The notes: a model not told the origin generated them from the letters alone. A DNA stretch of 64,000 bases from Massilibacteroides sp. (GCF_028705895.1 NZ_JAQWCQ010000004.1:1-64000); one strand, 5' to 3'. Counted from the first letter of the stretch, positions 7,346 to 16,594 are shown. Translations and numbers: made by a program.

Positions 7346-9466
7346 TTACAATTTCATACTGAGTTGAATGCGTTTCCGTCCCATATCAACACTCAGTACT
7401 TTAACAGTAACGTGTTGATGGATGGATACGACTTCTGTCGGATCACTAACGAAACGGTCGGCTAATTCAGAAATGTGAACAAGCCCGTTTTCTTTAACGC
7501 CAACATCTACAAAGCAACCAAAATTGGTGATGTTGGTAACAATTCCGGGCAACACCTGTCCCTCACGCAGATCTTCTATTGTTTTGATTGTCGGATCAAA
7601 GGAAAATACTTTTATTGCCTGACGCGGGTCACGTCCCGGCTTGTCTAACTCTTCAATAATATCTTGCAAAGTCGGCATACCCACTTTGTCTGATACATAC
7701 TTTTTAAGATCCAGTTTCTTCTTTAATTCCTTATTGGTGATCAGTTCCTCAACACTGCAATTCAGGTCTGTTGCCATGTGCTGAACAATCGGATAACTTT
7801 CCGGATGAACAGCCGAATTATCCAATGGATTTTCCCCTCCCTGAATGCGAAGAAATCCTGCGCATTGTTCGAAGGCCTTTTCTCCCATACGTGGCACTTT
7901 CAGTAACTCACGACGGTTGCGGAATGCCCCATGCTCTGTGCGATATGCAACAATATTTTTAGCCAAGGCCGGCCCAAGTCCTGAAATATAAGTCAACAGA
8001 TGTTTGCTGGCCGTATTTACATTGACTCCTACAGCATTTACACAGCTTTCTACCGTTTGATCCAAACTCTTCTTTAAAGCACCCTGATCAACATCATGCT
8101 GATATTGTCCCACTCCGATGCTTTTGGGATCGATCTTAACCAATTCGGCCAATGGATCCATTAATCTACGGCCAATACTCACTGCTCCACGTACTGTTAC
8201 ATCATAACTCGGAAATTCTTCACGAGCAATAGGGGATGCCGAATAGATGGAAGCTCCGTTTTCGCTGACTACAAACACTTGAACTTTCCGATCGTACCGG
8301 ATTTCAGTTATAAACTTCTCTGTTTCCCTGCTGGCAGTACCATTACCTATTGCAATGGCTTCAATAGCGTAGGTTTCTACTAAATGCGCCACCTTGGAAG
8401 CCGCTTTTGATCGTTCGTTCTGAGGAGGATTCGGAAAGATTGTTTCATTATGCAGAAGTGTTCCCTGTGCATCTAAGCAGACTAATTTACATCCTGTGCG
8501 ATATCCCGGATCAACACCCAAAACCCGTTTTTGCCCCAGCGGAGCCGCAAGTAATAATTGGCGAAGATTTTCTGCAAAAACACGTATTGCTTCTTCGTCG
8601 GCTTTCGTTTTACTTAAATTGGCGTATTCTGTTTCTATAGACGGTTTCAAAAGGCGTTTAAACGCATCTTCTACGGCTGTCTCAACATGACTCGAAGCTT
8701 CACCACGTCCTTTTATAAATTTGTGTTTTAACCGCTCAATGCAACTATCCGTATCCGGCGATATACTTACCCGAAGGATCCCTTCCACCTCACCACGACG
8801 AAGGGCAAGCAGACGGTGTGAAGAGGCACGTTTAAGTGGTTCCGAAAAATCGAAATAATCCTGATATTTTGCTCCTTCTTCTTCCTTCCCTTTAATTACC
8901 TTGGAGGAAATAACGGCCGTACGTTCGAAGCTGTTACGAATAGTATTACGTGCTTCCTCATTTTCATTTACCCATTCCGCAATAATATCTCTTGCTCCTT
9001 GCAGAGCCTCATCTTCATCTTTTACCTCCTCATTCAGGAATGGGAGAACACGGGCAGACAGATCCCGTTCGTTTTGTTTGAAAACAATTTCCGCGAAAGG
9101 TTCTAATCCTTTCTTTCTGGCTATCTCTGCTTTTGTTTGCCGCTTTGGTTTATACGGCAAGTAAAGATCTTCCAATTCGGTTGCATCCCAGGATTCCTCA
9201 ATACGCTTTTTCAGTTCCGGAGTTAGTTTTCCCTGTTCTTCGATAGACGAAAGAATCGTTGCTTTCCGTTTTTTCAGTTCTGTCAGTTTGTCGAGATTAT
9301 CTTTAATCTGGCCGATCTGAACTTCGTCTAAACCTCCGGTTACTTCTTTTCTGTAGCGACTGATAAAGGGAATAGTAGCACCTTCATTCAGCAATTCGAT
9401 TGTTTTGCTAACCTGTCTTTCAGGAATATTTAGTGCTTGAGAAATAAGCGAATGAAATGTTGTCAT
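7346..9466 (-). CDS. Tex-family RNA-binding transcription accessory protein
   Basis: This 706-residue protein has the order typical of Tex: an N-terminal helical domain with PFISRYRKEVTGGLDEVQ, a YqgF/RNase H-like core (VLGVDPGYRTGCKLVCLD and AIAIGNGTASRETE), helix-hairpin-helix motifs (YISGLGPALAKNIVAYR and VPRMGEKAFEQCAGFLRI), and a C-terminal S1 RNA-binding domain (GQVLPGIVTNITNFGCFVDV to the end). Family members bind nucleic acid and affect transcription and stress tolerance. The frame is open up to 9604, but that extension runs through the end of the helicase gene. The ATG at 9466 gives the family-typical MTTFHSLISQALN start. It lies 25 nt downstream of the helicase, probably in one transcript. 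Confidence 0.95.
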   Translation of the reverse strand: MTTFHSLISQALNIPERQVSKTIELLNEGATIPFISRYRKEVTGGLDEVQIGQIKDNLDKLTELKKRKATILSSIEEQGKLTPELKKRIEESWDATELEDLYLPYKPKRQTKAEIARKKGLEPFAEIVFKQNERDLSARVLPFLNEEVKDEDEALQGARDIIAEWVNENEEARNTIRNSFERTAVISSKVIKGKEEEGAKYQDYFDFSEPLKRASSHRLLALRRGEVEGILRVSISPDTDSCIERLKHKFIKGRGEASSHVETAVEDAFKRLLKPSIETEYANLSKTKADEEAIRVFAENLRQLLLAAPLGQKRVLGVDPGYRTGCKLVCLDAQGTLLHNETIFPNPPQNERSKAASKVAHLVETYAIEAIAIGNGTASRETEKFITEIRYDRKVQVFVVSENGASIYSASPIAREEFPSYDVTVRGAVSIGRRLMDPLAELVKIDPKSIGVGQYQHDVDQGALKKSLDQTVESCVNAVGVNVNTASKHLLTYISGLGPALAKNIVAYRTEHGAFRNRRELLKVPRMGEKAFEQCAGFLRIQGGENPLDNSAVHPESYPIVQHMATDLNCSVEELITNKELKKKLDLKKYVSDKVGMPTLQDIIEELDKPGRDPRQAIKVFSFDPTIKTIEDLREGQVLPGIVTNITNFGCFVDVGVKENGLVHISELADRFVSDPTEVVSIHQHVTVKVLSVDMGRKRIQLSMKL

Positions 9467-9491
9467 CTTGAAACTATAGGACGTGTTATTT

Positions 9492-10721
9492 TTATTGTTT
9501 TCTCCGGAAATTATTGGATGGCCGTTTGCCTGCAGGCTTACCGTATTTCTTTTGTCTGTTCTTTTCCGGTTCGTATAGAGGTGCTTCTCCGATGATCGGG
9601 TCAACGGGAATTTTATATACGGTTTTCTTTAGGAAGTCTTCAATCTTCTTAAAATTATATTGCTCTTCTACCGAAACAAATGTGATAGCCAATCCTTCAC
9701 CGCCAGTTCCACGTGCTGTACGTCCGATGCGGTGTACGTAATCTTCAGGATCATGCGGAATATCGAAATTTACTACTAATCGGATATCATTGATGTCTAT
9801 ACCACGAGAAACAACATCCGTGGCAACAAGTATGTCAACCCGTCCATTCTTGAAGTCTTTCATCACTTCTTCGCGCTGACTTTGTTCCAAATCAGAATGC
9901 ATGGCTTCAACGTTAAACTTGAGCCTTTTAAGCGTAGAAGCAAGTTCTTTAACCTTTAGTTTCGATGATGAAAATATAATGACACGTTGAGGGCGACTCT
10001 GTACGAACAAATTTTGCAGGATTGCGATCTTCTGCGGTTCATAACAGATATAAGCCGTTTGCATGATAGACTCGGGCGGGCGTGAGATGGCGATCTTTAC
10101 TTCTTCAGGATTTTTGAGAATCGTCTTAGCTAATGTCCGTATCTTAGGAGGCATTGTCGCTGAAAACATGATTGTCTGACAATTCTGGGGCAGCTCTTTA
10201 TAGATAGACATGATATCGTCAAAAAATCCCATATCTAACATACGATCCGCTTCGTCAAGGATAAAGAAAGAGACGTGCGAGAAATCAATATTTCCCAATT
10301 TCATGTGTGATAATAATCGTCCCGGAGTGGCAATCACAATATCAGCACCCATTTCAACCCCTCTTTTTTGTTGCTCCCATGCGATTCCATCTGTTCCGCC
10401 ATAAATAGCAACTGCTGATACAGGAATAAAGTACGTAAAACCTTCTATCTGTTGGTCAATTTGCTGCGCTAATTCACGAGTAGGAGCCATAATAATAGCA
10501 TTGATAGCATTAGCTTCATGTTTCCCTTTACTTAACTCGTTAATTACGGGCAATACGTAGGCTGCCGTTTTTCCTGTTCCTGTCTGCGCACAGGCAATCA
10601 CATCTTTTCCTTCTAAAATAATAGGGATTGTAAGCTCCTGAACAGGGGTTGTCTCTAAGAAGTTCATAGCATCCAATCCGTCCAAAACGGCATCTTCAAG
10701 CTCTAATTCATCAAATCTCAT
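9492..10721 (-). CDS. DEAD-box ATP-dependent RNA helicase (RhlE-like)
   Basis: A 409-residue helicase with all core motifs in order: the Q motif region (TTPVQELTIPIILEGKD), Walker A AQTGTGKT (about 44-51), PTRELAQQ, DEADRMLDMGF, SAT, VATDVVSRGIDI, and HRIGRTARG. A short basic tail (KKYGKPAGKRPSNNFRRKQ) follows. Such enzymes unwind RNA in ribosome assembly or RNA decay. The RhlE-like grouping rests on overall size and the basic tail and is less certain than the DEAD-box call. A near-consensus -7 box (TATCTTTA, 10751-10744 on the minus strand) lies upstream. Confidence 0.95.
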   Translation of the reverse strand: MRFDELELEDAVLDGLDAMNFLETTPVQELTIPIILEGKDVIACAQTGTGKTAAYVLPVINELSKGKHEANAINAIIMAPTRELAQQIDQQIEGFTYFIPVSAVAIYGGTDGIAWEQQKRGVEMGADIVIATPGRLLSHMKLGNIDFSHVSFFILDEADRMLDMGFFDDIMSIYKELPQNCQTIMFSATMPPKIRTLAKTILKNPEEVKIAISRPPESIMQTAYICYEPQKIAILQNLFVQSRPQRVIIFSSSKLKVKELASTLKRLKFNVEAMHSDLEQSQREEVMKDFKNGRVDILVATDVVSRGIDINDIRLVVNFDIPHDPEDYVHRIGRTARGTGGEGLAITFVSVEEQYNFKKIEDFLKKTVYKIPVDPIIGEAPLYEPEKNRQKKYGKPAGKRPSNNFRRKQ

Positions 10722-10758
10722 GTGTCATTACTATAATATAGGGTAAAGATAGGAATAA

Positions 10759-11580
10759 TTAGCGTCTTTTATAATAGCGTTTATAGATATTGTCATAGAT
10801 ACCGTTTTTCCTGATCTTATCTAACCAACTATTGAGACTGTCTAAGAGAATCGGAGCATCTTTTCTGACTACCCACGATTGAAGTTGAGTAAAACTTATA
10901 TCTGTATCTATATCTATTTCCGGATATAGTTTGTGATACGTTTCTGCTATTTGCTGGTCGCATACCGCATAATCTATTTCACCTTTTGCAACCATAATAA
11001 TCAATTGTTCTTCCGAATAGGTTTTATCTTCCACCACATAGATCGAATCTCCTATTTCGTCTTCCAGATTATGAATTCGGAGCAGGGCTGGAGATTCTTC
11101 CGGTATATATACTTGTTTTTTTGCCAGATCAAGTTGATTTCTGATTACAGAAACACTGTCATTTCTGTTTGCTCTTTGTACGAGCACTTGCTTATTAAAA
11201 ACAATCGGGTCAGTAAATAGAAACTCTTCTTTTCGATCTGCGGTTACGGGGATGTTTTGGGCAATAATATCGTATTTCCCTTCGGTTAATTGCTTAAAAC
11301 TATCTGATAAGCGATTGCTCAAGCTAATCTGTACTTCAAGTCCTGAAACATTGGAGATAGCCTGACTGAGGTCGTATTGGAAACCTTCTATCGTATCGCC
11401 CGAAATATAATAGCCTGCCTGATTATACTCTGTGACAATACGAATCACTCCTTCTTGTGCAATTTGAGGATAATCGCGTAAGGCGTTGCTCTTGTTTAAG
11501 AATTGCCATAGACTTGTCATCACAAGGATTACAATAAGGAGAAGGACTAAATAGACAATCAAGAGTTTCTTTGACTTCAT
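10759..11580 (-). CDS. Membrane-anchored solute-binding (PBP2) protein, MltF-like without the lytic domain
   Basis: A 273-residue protein with one N-terminal transmembrane segment (about 5-27; no lipobox) and a single type 2 periplasmic-binding domain: EGVIRIVTEYNQAGYY, a YDLSQAISNVSGLEV stretch, and GKYDIIAQNIPVTADRKEEFLFTDP. It resembles the N-terminal module of MltF but ends without a transglycosylase domain. A full MltF with both modules is at 47403-48788, and the two share segments such as VLVQRANR/VLIQRANK and KGEIDYAV/KGEIAYTV. It may sense cell-wall fragments or amino acids at the membrane. It begins 17 nt after the porin stop codon, so the two are probably co-transcribed. Confidence 0.82.
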   Translation of the reverse strand: MKSKKLLIVYLVLLLIVILVMTSLWQFLNKSNALRDYPQIAQEGVIRIVTEYNQAGYYISGDTIEGFQYDLSQAISNVSGLEVQISLSNRLSDSFKQLTEGKYDIIAQNIPVTADRKEEFLFTDPIVFNKQVLVQRANRNDSVSVIRNQLDLAKKQVYIPEESPALLRIHNLEDEIGDSIYVVEDKTYSEEQLIIMVAKGEIDYAVCDQQIAETYHKLYPEIDIDTDISFTQLQSWVVRKDAPILLDSLNSWLDKIRKNGIYDNIYKRYYKRR

Positions 11581-11597
11581 ATCCGGAACTGAAAAAG

Positions 11598-13682
11598 TTA
11601 ATTGTTGAAATTAACAGATAGACCAAACTTTAAGTGCATCGGATTGAGCGGATAGTTTGCCAAAGAGAAATAGTTGGGGTCGGTAAACAATGTGCCTACA
11701 TTGTACATCATAATAAAGAAACGTGTTTGTTTCAAATGAAAGTTCACATACGCGTTGACCAAAGGATAATTACCAACTTTCATTTCATATCCTTTTCGTT
11801 GAAGTTGGAACTGCTGCGTAGCTGGCTCATAATATGGCGCATCATATTCGGTAAAATAATGCGCATCCGCACCAATTTGTACAGTCAAAACTTTAGCCAA
11901 TTTAGTTGCCAGATATATATTCGTATATGCACTGACCTGAGGAAGAGGCAACTCTTTCTTTTCGCTGCTTAACTGATAGACAATCTCATTTTCCCAACCA
12001 AAAGCTTTGTAATGAAAATCCTGTTTTAATCTTGCGGAGACAATCTGTATATTGCTTCCGGATTGCTCGGGAACGCCGGCAGAATTAAAGAATACATAGT
12101 TTTCTATACTTTCCACGCCAGCTGATAAAGTCGTTTCTGTCGCCTCTATTTTTGCTTCTCCACCAACATAAACCTGTTTGGTGTTTTTGAGCTTATTATC
12201 CCACCAAAAATAACGGGAATAAAAATGACGTTGAAAAAAAGCCGGGGTAACATTCTTGATATATCCATTCGCTTTGATAGAAAGCTCCTTGTTGAATAAA
12301 TTGAAACGGGTCTGTAATTCTCCGTCTAAACGGAACTCCCCAATATCATCACCAACAATAGCAAGTTCTCCCCGAGCGTTATATGTAAGAATACTTCCCT
12401 GTCTTTTGTAGATCTCTCCTCCTAAATAGGTGGAAGATTCACTGTAATCTTTTATTAAAGGGAAATCTAAAGAAAGAGTCGGATAAAGCGTTGTATTCCC
12501 GGGCTTAATCGGATTGTCGATCAACTCTTGTATCGGTGCTTGTGTTCTGAACTTTCTTTGTTCAAAACGAATAAAAGCCGTAAGACCTAATTTAACCCAA
12601 TCCTGAAACCCTTCACGCAGAGAGAGTGCGAATGTGTTCTTATAATTCCACGAAGACATCCGGTCGTTTAGTTCCGGGTCTAAGTTGTATATATTCTGAT
12701 AACTCGTATCTGTGACGGCTGTACTGCTGGAGTAGAAACGTCTTCTATTGTCTTCGTATTCAAACGTATGAATAATACTTGATACAGGAACGAATATTTC
12801 TTTAGCATTCCCTTCTTCGTCAAAATCATCTAATGTACGTACAAATCCGAGGTTGTAACGATGCGTAAGATAATATTGTTTGTTTCTTACGCGGTTCCAG
12901 GTGGTACTGTAACGGGTTGGGATAGACTTTGAGTCAATTTCCCTGTTATTTTGCTGATGACTGTCAGGGTCGGTAATGTAAGTAGTTTCAGAGATACCTC
13001 CATTCTCGTTGATGACAAAATGTTGATTACTCAGGTAAGCATTTAGTTCGTATCTGTCGCTTCGATAACTTCCGAAAAGCCGGTAACTAACTAATTTTGT
13101 TCCATTGGAGTTGTAAAAACCTCGTCCATAAATATAATCAAAATCAGCTCCAACATTTATCTTCTTCCCGAAATTGGTCGTTAATACCCCCTTTAATCTC
13201 TCTTCTTTATTAATGCTTGCACCTCCAAATGTGTAAGTTACATTTGAATAAGGTGTTTTTACGTCAAAATAATGAACGTTTTCCGGAGTGTATTTGTAAT
13301 AATTGTATCCGTCAGCAAAAATAAAGTCTCGCGCTTCTCCCCGTTCTGAAAATATACGGCTTTGAGCAGGAGAGCCCACATTCCCTAAATAGGCTACAGA
13401 TAGTCCGTGCCCATCCATTAATGTGCTATTGGCATAGTTTAATTTGTTTGTATCGAGAGGAGCAATATAAGAGTCCCCGATATAAGGGGTCAGTGAATAA
13501 GCTATGATCCGTTTGTTTTTTAACTCCGTACTGTCCTTAAAAAGCAAACTATCCGGTAACGCATTTTTTGAAGATGCTAAGTTTGACAAAGAGAAGCCTC
13601 CTCTTTGTCCTCCTCCTTGTTGCGCATAGGAGGAGGAAACGGATATAATTATGATAATGAATATGTATAAGCAATACTTCAT
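11598..13682 (-). CDS. Putative outer-membrane porin (Porin_10-like)
   Basis: This 694-residue protein has a clear signal peptide (MKYCLYIFIIIIISVSSSYAQ) followed by a Gly/Gln-rich start and a long chain of alternating beta strands, ending in an amphipathic strand (PMHLKFGLSVNFNN). It fits the Bacteroidetes putative porin family seen beside housekeeping genes. The frame opens earlier (13727), but the ATG at 13682 gives the signal peptide directly. A TATCTTTG box at 13696-13689 lies only 7 nt before this start, implying a very short leader or a start slightly downstream. The substrate is unknown. Confidence 0.82.
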   Translation of the reverse strand: MKYCLYIFIIIIISVSSSYAQQGGGQRGGFSLSNLASSKNALPDSLLFKDSTELKNKRIIAYSLTPYIGDSYIAPLDTNKLNYANSTLMDGHGLSVAYLGNVGSPAQSRIFSERGEARDFIFADGYNYYKYTPENVHYFDVKTPYSNVTYTFGGASINKEERLKGVLTTNFGKKINVGADFDYIYGRGFYNSNGTKLVSYRLFGSYRSDRYELNAYLSNQHFVINENGGISETTYITDPDSHQQNNREIDSKSIPTRYSTTWNRVRNKQYYLTHRYNLGFVRTLDDFDEEGNAKEIFVPVSSIIHTFEYEDNRRRFYSSSTAVTDTSYQNIYNLDPELNDRMSSWNYKNTFALSLREGFQDWVKLGLTAFIRFEQRKFRTQAPIQELIDNPIKPGNTTLYPTLSLDFPLIKDYSESSTYLGGEIYKRQGSILTYNARGELAIVGDDIGEFRLDGELQTRFNLFNKELSIKANGYIKNVTPAFFQRHFYSRYFWWDNKLKNTKQVYVGGEAKIEATETTLSAGVESIENYVFFNSAGVPEQSGSNIQIVSARLKQDFHYKAFGWENEIVYQLSSEKKELPLPQVSAYTNIYLATKLAKVLTVQIGADAHYFTEYDAPYYEPATQQFQLQRKGYEMKVGNYPLVNAYVNFHLKQTRFFIMMYNVGTLFTDPNYFSLANYPLNPMHLKFGLSVNFNN

Positions 13683-13688
13683 GGGATG

Positions 13689-13696
13689 CAAAGATA
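13689..13696 (-). promoter_or_regulatory. -7 box upstream of the porin gene
   Basis: TATCTTTG on the minus strand matches the Bacteroidetes -7 consensus TAnnTTTG. It lies between the oxidoreductase-operon terminator and the porin start codon. Confidence 0.5.
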
Positions 13697-13702
13697 AAAG
13701 AA

Positions 13703-13731
13703 AAGGGCGTTTCTGCGAAAGAAACACCCTT
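13703..13731 (-). terminator. Terminator of the 2-oxoacid oxidoreductase operon
   Basis: On the minus strand AAGGGTGTTTC (13731-13721) pairs with GAAACGCCCTT (13713-13703) with a 7-nt loop and one G-U pair, followed by TTTCTTTT. It lies 24 nt after the gamma-subunit stop codon. Confidence 0.85.
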
Positions 13732-13754
13732 CATTATAATCTTTTAGCATGAGC

Positions 13755-14297
13755 CTACACTTTACGGATAATCTCCATGCCCTTTTTTATGGCAGCTTCA
13801 TTCATCGGAATCAATTTATGATGACGTTCCGGTAACGATTTCTTCAGACCAAGCAATACGTTTTCAATCTTTACCATTGGAGATACTTTTAATAAACCTC
13901 CCAGAATAAGCATGTTGAAAGCCTTTTCATTTTGCATTTCCGTTACCGCATCCATAGCATCCACGCGATACACGTCGATGTCTGTTCTCTTAACCGGAGT
14001 ATGAATTCCGTAGCCATCATAAATGAGTATTCCTCCGGGTTTTACCTTATTCTCAAACTTATCCAAAGAAGGTTGATTCAGGATAATTGCGATATCGAAT
14101 TCGTTTAAAATAGGAGAGCTTATCGGATCATCACTTAGTATGACTGTTACATTGGCTGTTCCTCCCCTTTGTTCAGGGCCATAAGATGGCATCCAGCTTA
14201 CTTCTTTGCCTTCCATCAGACCGGAGTAGGCTAATATCTTTCCCATAGATAAAACCCCCTGTCCTCCGAAGCCTGCTATTATAATTTCTTTTTTCAT
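13755..14297 (-). CDS. 2-oxoacid:ferredoxin oxidoreductase, gamma subunit
   Basis: A 180-residue subunit with the family start MKKEIIIAGFGGQGVLSMGKILAYSG, then SWMPSYGPEQRGGTANVTVILSDDPISSP and the DIAIILNQPSLDKFE segment. It is part of the thiamine-diphosphate and iron-sulfur complex that oxidatively decarboxylates a 2-oxoacid to acyl-CoA and reduces ferredoxin, in the cytoplasm. It is the last gene of the delta-alpha-small membrane protein-beta-gamma operon, followed by a terminator. Whether the substrate is 2-oxoisovalerate (VorC) or 2-oxoglutarate (KorC) cannot be decided from this subunit. Confidence 0.93.
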   Translation of the reverse strand: MKKEIIIAGFGGQGVLSMGKILAYSGLMEGKEVSWMPSYGPEQRGGTANVTVILSDDPISSPILNEFDIAIILNQPSLDKFENKVKPGGILIYDGYGIHTPVKRTDIDVYRVDAMDAVTEMQNEKAFNMLILGGLLKVSPMVKIENVLLGLKKSLPERHHKLIPMNEAAIKKGMEIIRKV

Positions 14298-14315
14298 CCG
14301 TTTAAACTTTAGGGA

Positions 14316-15080
14316 TTAGTCCACATTCTTTAAATCGCCTAATGGATAGGCCGGGAACATGTTCTCTTCCATCCATTTGTTGGATTGTGCCGGAGTCATT
14401 TTCCATCCTGATGAACAAGTGGATACAAATTCAACAACCGACGTTCCTTTTCCCATCATTGAGTTTTCAAATGCTTTGCGTAGCATTTTCTTTGCTTTAC
14501 GCACCGCTGCCGGATTTTGAACGCTTTGACGAGTCACTAAGCCAGTCCCTTCGAGTTGCGCCAACAAGTTGGATATTTTTAACGGGTGTCCGTTTAAGGC
14601 TATATCGCGACCATAAGGTGTTGTGGAAGTAGCCATTCCCTCCAATGTCGTTGGAGCCATTTGTCCTCCGGTCATACCGTAAATAGCATTATTGACAAAG
14701 ACGATGACGATATTCTCTCCGCGGTTGGCTGCATGGATCGTTTCTGCTGTTCCGATAGCCGCTAAGTCGCCATCTCCCTGATAAGTGAAAACCATTTTTC
14801 CGGGATTCAGGCGCTTAATTGCAGTGGCAATAGCTGGAGCGCGACCATGAGCTGCCTCCTGCCAGTCTATGTCTAAATAATTATAGGCAAAAACAGCACA
14901 ACCTACCGGCGAGACACCGATTGTTTTTTCCTTCATGCCCATTTCTTCAATCACTTCCGCTATTAATTTATGAATAACACCATGACTACAGCCCGGGCAA
15001 TAATGCATAGGATTGTCATTCATTAGCTCCGGTTTCTTATAGACCAGATTCTCCGGTTTAATTATATCGCATAGTTCCAT
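14316..15080 (-). CDS. 2-oxoacid:ferredoxin oxidoreductase, beta subunit (TPP-binding)
   Basis: A 254-residue subunit that binds thiamine diphosphate. Visible motifs are HYCPGCSHGVIHKLIAE (about 27-43), GVSPVGCAVFAYNY, HGRAPAIATAIKRLNPGK, and the metal/TPP loop GDGDLAAIGTAETIHAANRG followed by NNAIYGMTGGQMAPTT. It works with the alpha subunit to release CO2 from a 2-oxoacid. It is followed after 18 nt by the gamma subunit and preceded by the small membrane protein gene, with 9 nt between. Confidence 0.95.
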   Translation of the reverse strand: MELCDIIKPENLVYKKPELMNDNPMHYCPGCSHGVIHKLIAEVIEEMGMKEKTIGVSPVGCAVFAYNYLDIDWQEAAHGRAPAIATAIKRLNPGKMVFTYQGDGDLAAIGTAETIHAANRGENIVIVFVNNAIYGMTGGQMAPTTLEGMATSTTPYGRDIALNGHPLKISNLLAQLEGTGLVTRQSVQNPAAVRKAKKMLRKAFENSMMGKGTSVVEFVSTCSSGWKMTPAQSNKWMEENMFPAYPLGDLKNVD

Positions 15081-15089
15081 AGATACTAT

Positions 15090-15260
15090 TTATTTAAAAA
15101 ATCTAAGGATGTATTGTACTATCCTTACTACTACAGCAATACCTCCAAAAACTAAAAAATAGACGCGGTTGCTGACGAACAAGGCGCAAACAGCAGCTAT
15201 AACTGCAAAAGCCATAAATATAAGAGTGAATATTTCGTCTGTTCTACTTCCGCGTTGCAT
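15090..15260 (-). CDS. 56-aa membrane protein inside the oxidoreductase operon
   Basis: A 57-codon frame starting at the ATG at 15260 reads MQRGSRTDEIFTLIFMAF and so on. It has two hydrophobic segments (about 10-30 and 33-51) and a basic tail ending RFFK. It begins 2 nt after the alpha-subunit stop codon and ends 9 nt before the beta start codon, so the spacing is that of a real operon gene rather than a chance frame. The topology is probably two membrane passes. I do not recognise a named family. A role in holding the complex or its ferredoxin partner near the membrane is only a guess. Confidence 0.7.
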   Translation of the reverse strand: MQRGSRTDEIFTLIFMAFAVIAAVCALFVSNRVYFLVFGGIAVVVRIVQYILRFFK

Positions 15261-15262
15261 TA

Positions 15263-16342
15263 TTAATATATTTTTTGTTTGAAAGCCTCTAATATTTCAT
15301 CGGGAGTGAATACAATACCTCCTAATCGTCCGAAATGTTCCACCTTAACTTTTCCGTTTACTGCCAATCGGACATCTTCAACCATTTGTCCGGCATTCAG
15401 TTCAACAGAAAGCATACCTTTTACACGAGAAGCATAGTCGCTGATGATTTCACTCGGGAAAGGCCATAACGTAATAGGACGCAGTAAGCCTAATTTGATC
15501 CCCTCATTACGTGCGTTTTCAACCACTTTCTGACAGATACGAGCTGAAGAACCAAATGCAATAAGCAGATATTCCGCATCATCACATTGAAACTCTTCGT
15601 ATCTGACTTCGTTTTCCGTAATCTTTTTATATTTAGCCTGAAAGCGTATGTTGTTCTCTTCCATTTTAGCCGGGTCAAGTTCCAGAGACGTTATGACATT
15701 CGGTTTGCGTCCAGCTGTTTTACCTTGCGTTGCCCATGGAGATTCTGCTATAATTTCCGCTTCTGTTTTTCTTGTATGAAAAGGCGGAAGAATAACCTTC
15801 TCCATCATCTGACCGATGATACCATCTGCCAGCATAATTACCGGATTGGAATATTTGAACGCCAGTTCAAAGCCTAATCCCACAAAATCTGCCATTTCCT
15901 GTACAGAATAGGGCGCAAGAGTTATTAGTCTGTAGTCTCCGTGTCCGCCTCCTTTAACTGTTTGGAAATAATCGGCCTGACTTGGCTGAATAGTACCTAA
16001 ACCCGGGCCGCCACGCATTACATTTACTATAAGACAAGGCAATTCTGCTCCGGCAATGTACGAAATACCTTCTTGTTTCAGACTGATACCCGGACTCGAA
16101 GAAGACGTCATTACACGTTTTCCTGTTCCGGCACCTCCATATACCATGTTGATTGCAGCAACTTCACTTTCAGCTTGCAGAACAACCATTCCGGTCGTTT
16201 CCCATGGCTTTTCAAGCGTAAGTGTCTCCAGAATCTCAGATTGGGGAGTTATAGGGTAGCCGAAGTAACCATCCACTCCGTATCGAATAGCGGCATGAGC
16301 TACAGCTTCATTCCCTTTCATTAATTTTATATCTTCTGCCAT
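15263..16342 (-). CDS. 2-oxoacid:ferredoxin oxidoreductase, alpha subunit (VorB-like)
   Basis: A 359-residue subunit with the start AEDIKLMKGNEAVAHAAIRYGVDGYFGYPITPQSEILE, the substrate-proximal AESEVAAINMVYGGAGTGKRVMTSSSSPG, and a C-terminal transketolase-like domain (LLIAFGSSARICQKVVENAR to LLRPITLWPFPSE). The length and the pattern around YPITPQSE match proteins annotated as VorB, the 2-oxoisovalerate-type subunit, though 2-oxoglutarate is also possible. The ferredoxin-like delta subunit is just upstream (24 nt gap). Confidence 0.93.
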   Translation of the reverse strand: MAEDIKLMKGNEAVAHAAIRYGVDGYFGYPITPQSEILETLTLEKPWETTGMVVLQAESEVAAINMVYGGAGTGKRVMTSSSSPGISLKQEGISYIAGAELPCLIVNVMRGGPGLGTIQPSQADYFQTVKGGGHGDYRLITLAPYSVQEMADFVGLGFELAFKYSNPVIMLADGIIGQMMEKVILPPFHTRKTEAEIIAESPWATQGKTAGRKPNVITSLELDPAKMEENNIRFQAKYKKITENEVRYEEFQCDDAEYLLIAFGSSARICQKVVENARNEGIKLGLLRPITLWPFPSEIISDYASRVKGMLSVELNAGQMVEDVRLAVNGKVKVEHFGRLGGIVFTPDEILEAFKQKIY

Positions 16343-16366
16343 ACCGGTTTTAAGATTGAGTTGATT

Positions 16367-16594
16367 TCACAATTTAACTTTGTAGATAGTTAAACACCCA
16401 TCCGGACAGACCATACCGCAACTGGAACAGCCGATACAGTCATCCGGGTTTTTCATGTATGCGTAGTGATATCCTTTGTTGTTTACTTCACGCGGGTGAA
16501 GTTCCAAAACGTCTGTAGGACAGGCTACAACACAAAGATCACAGCCTTTGCACCTTTCCTGATCAACCACTACCGCCCCTTTAATTTTAGCCAT
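16367..16594 (-). CDS. 2-oxoacid:ferredoxin oxidoreductase, delta subunit (2[4Fe-4S] ferredoxin)
   Basis: A 75-residue protein with two complete cluster motifs: Cys15-x2-Cys18-x2-Cys21-x3-Cys25-Pro and Cys53-x2-Cys56-x2-Cys59-x3-Cys63-Pro. It passes electrons from the complex to free ferredoxin. It is the first gene of the operon and lies 33 nt downstream of a strong Bacteroidetes promoter. Confidence 0.95.
   Translation of the reverse strand: MAKIKGAVVVDQERCKGCDLCVVACPTDVLELHPREVNNKGYHYAYMKNPDDCIGCSSCGMVCPDGCLTIYKVKL

Noticed and set aside
9467..9604. 46-residue upstream extension of Tex
   Set aside because: It overlaps the helicase 3' end in another frame; the ATG at 9466 gives the family start.
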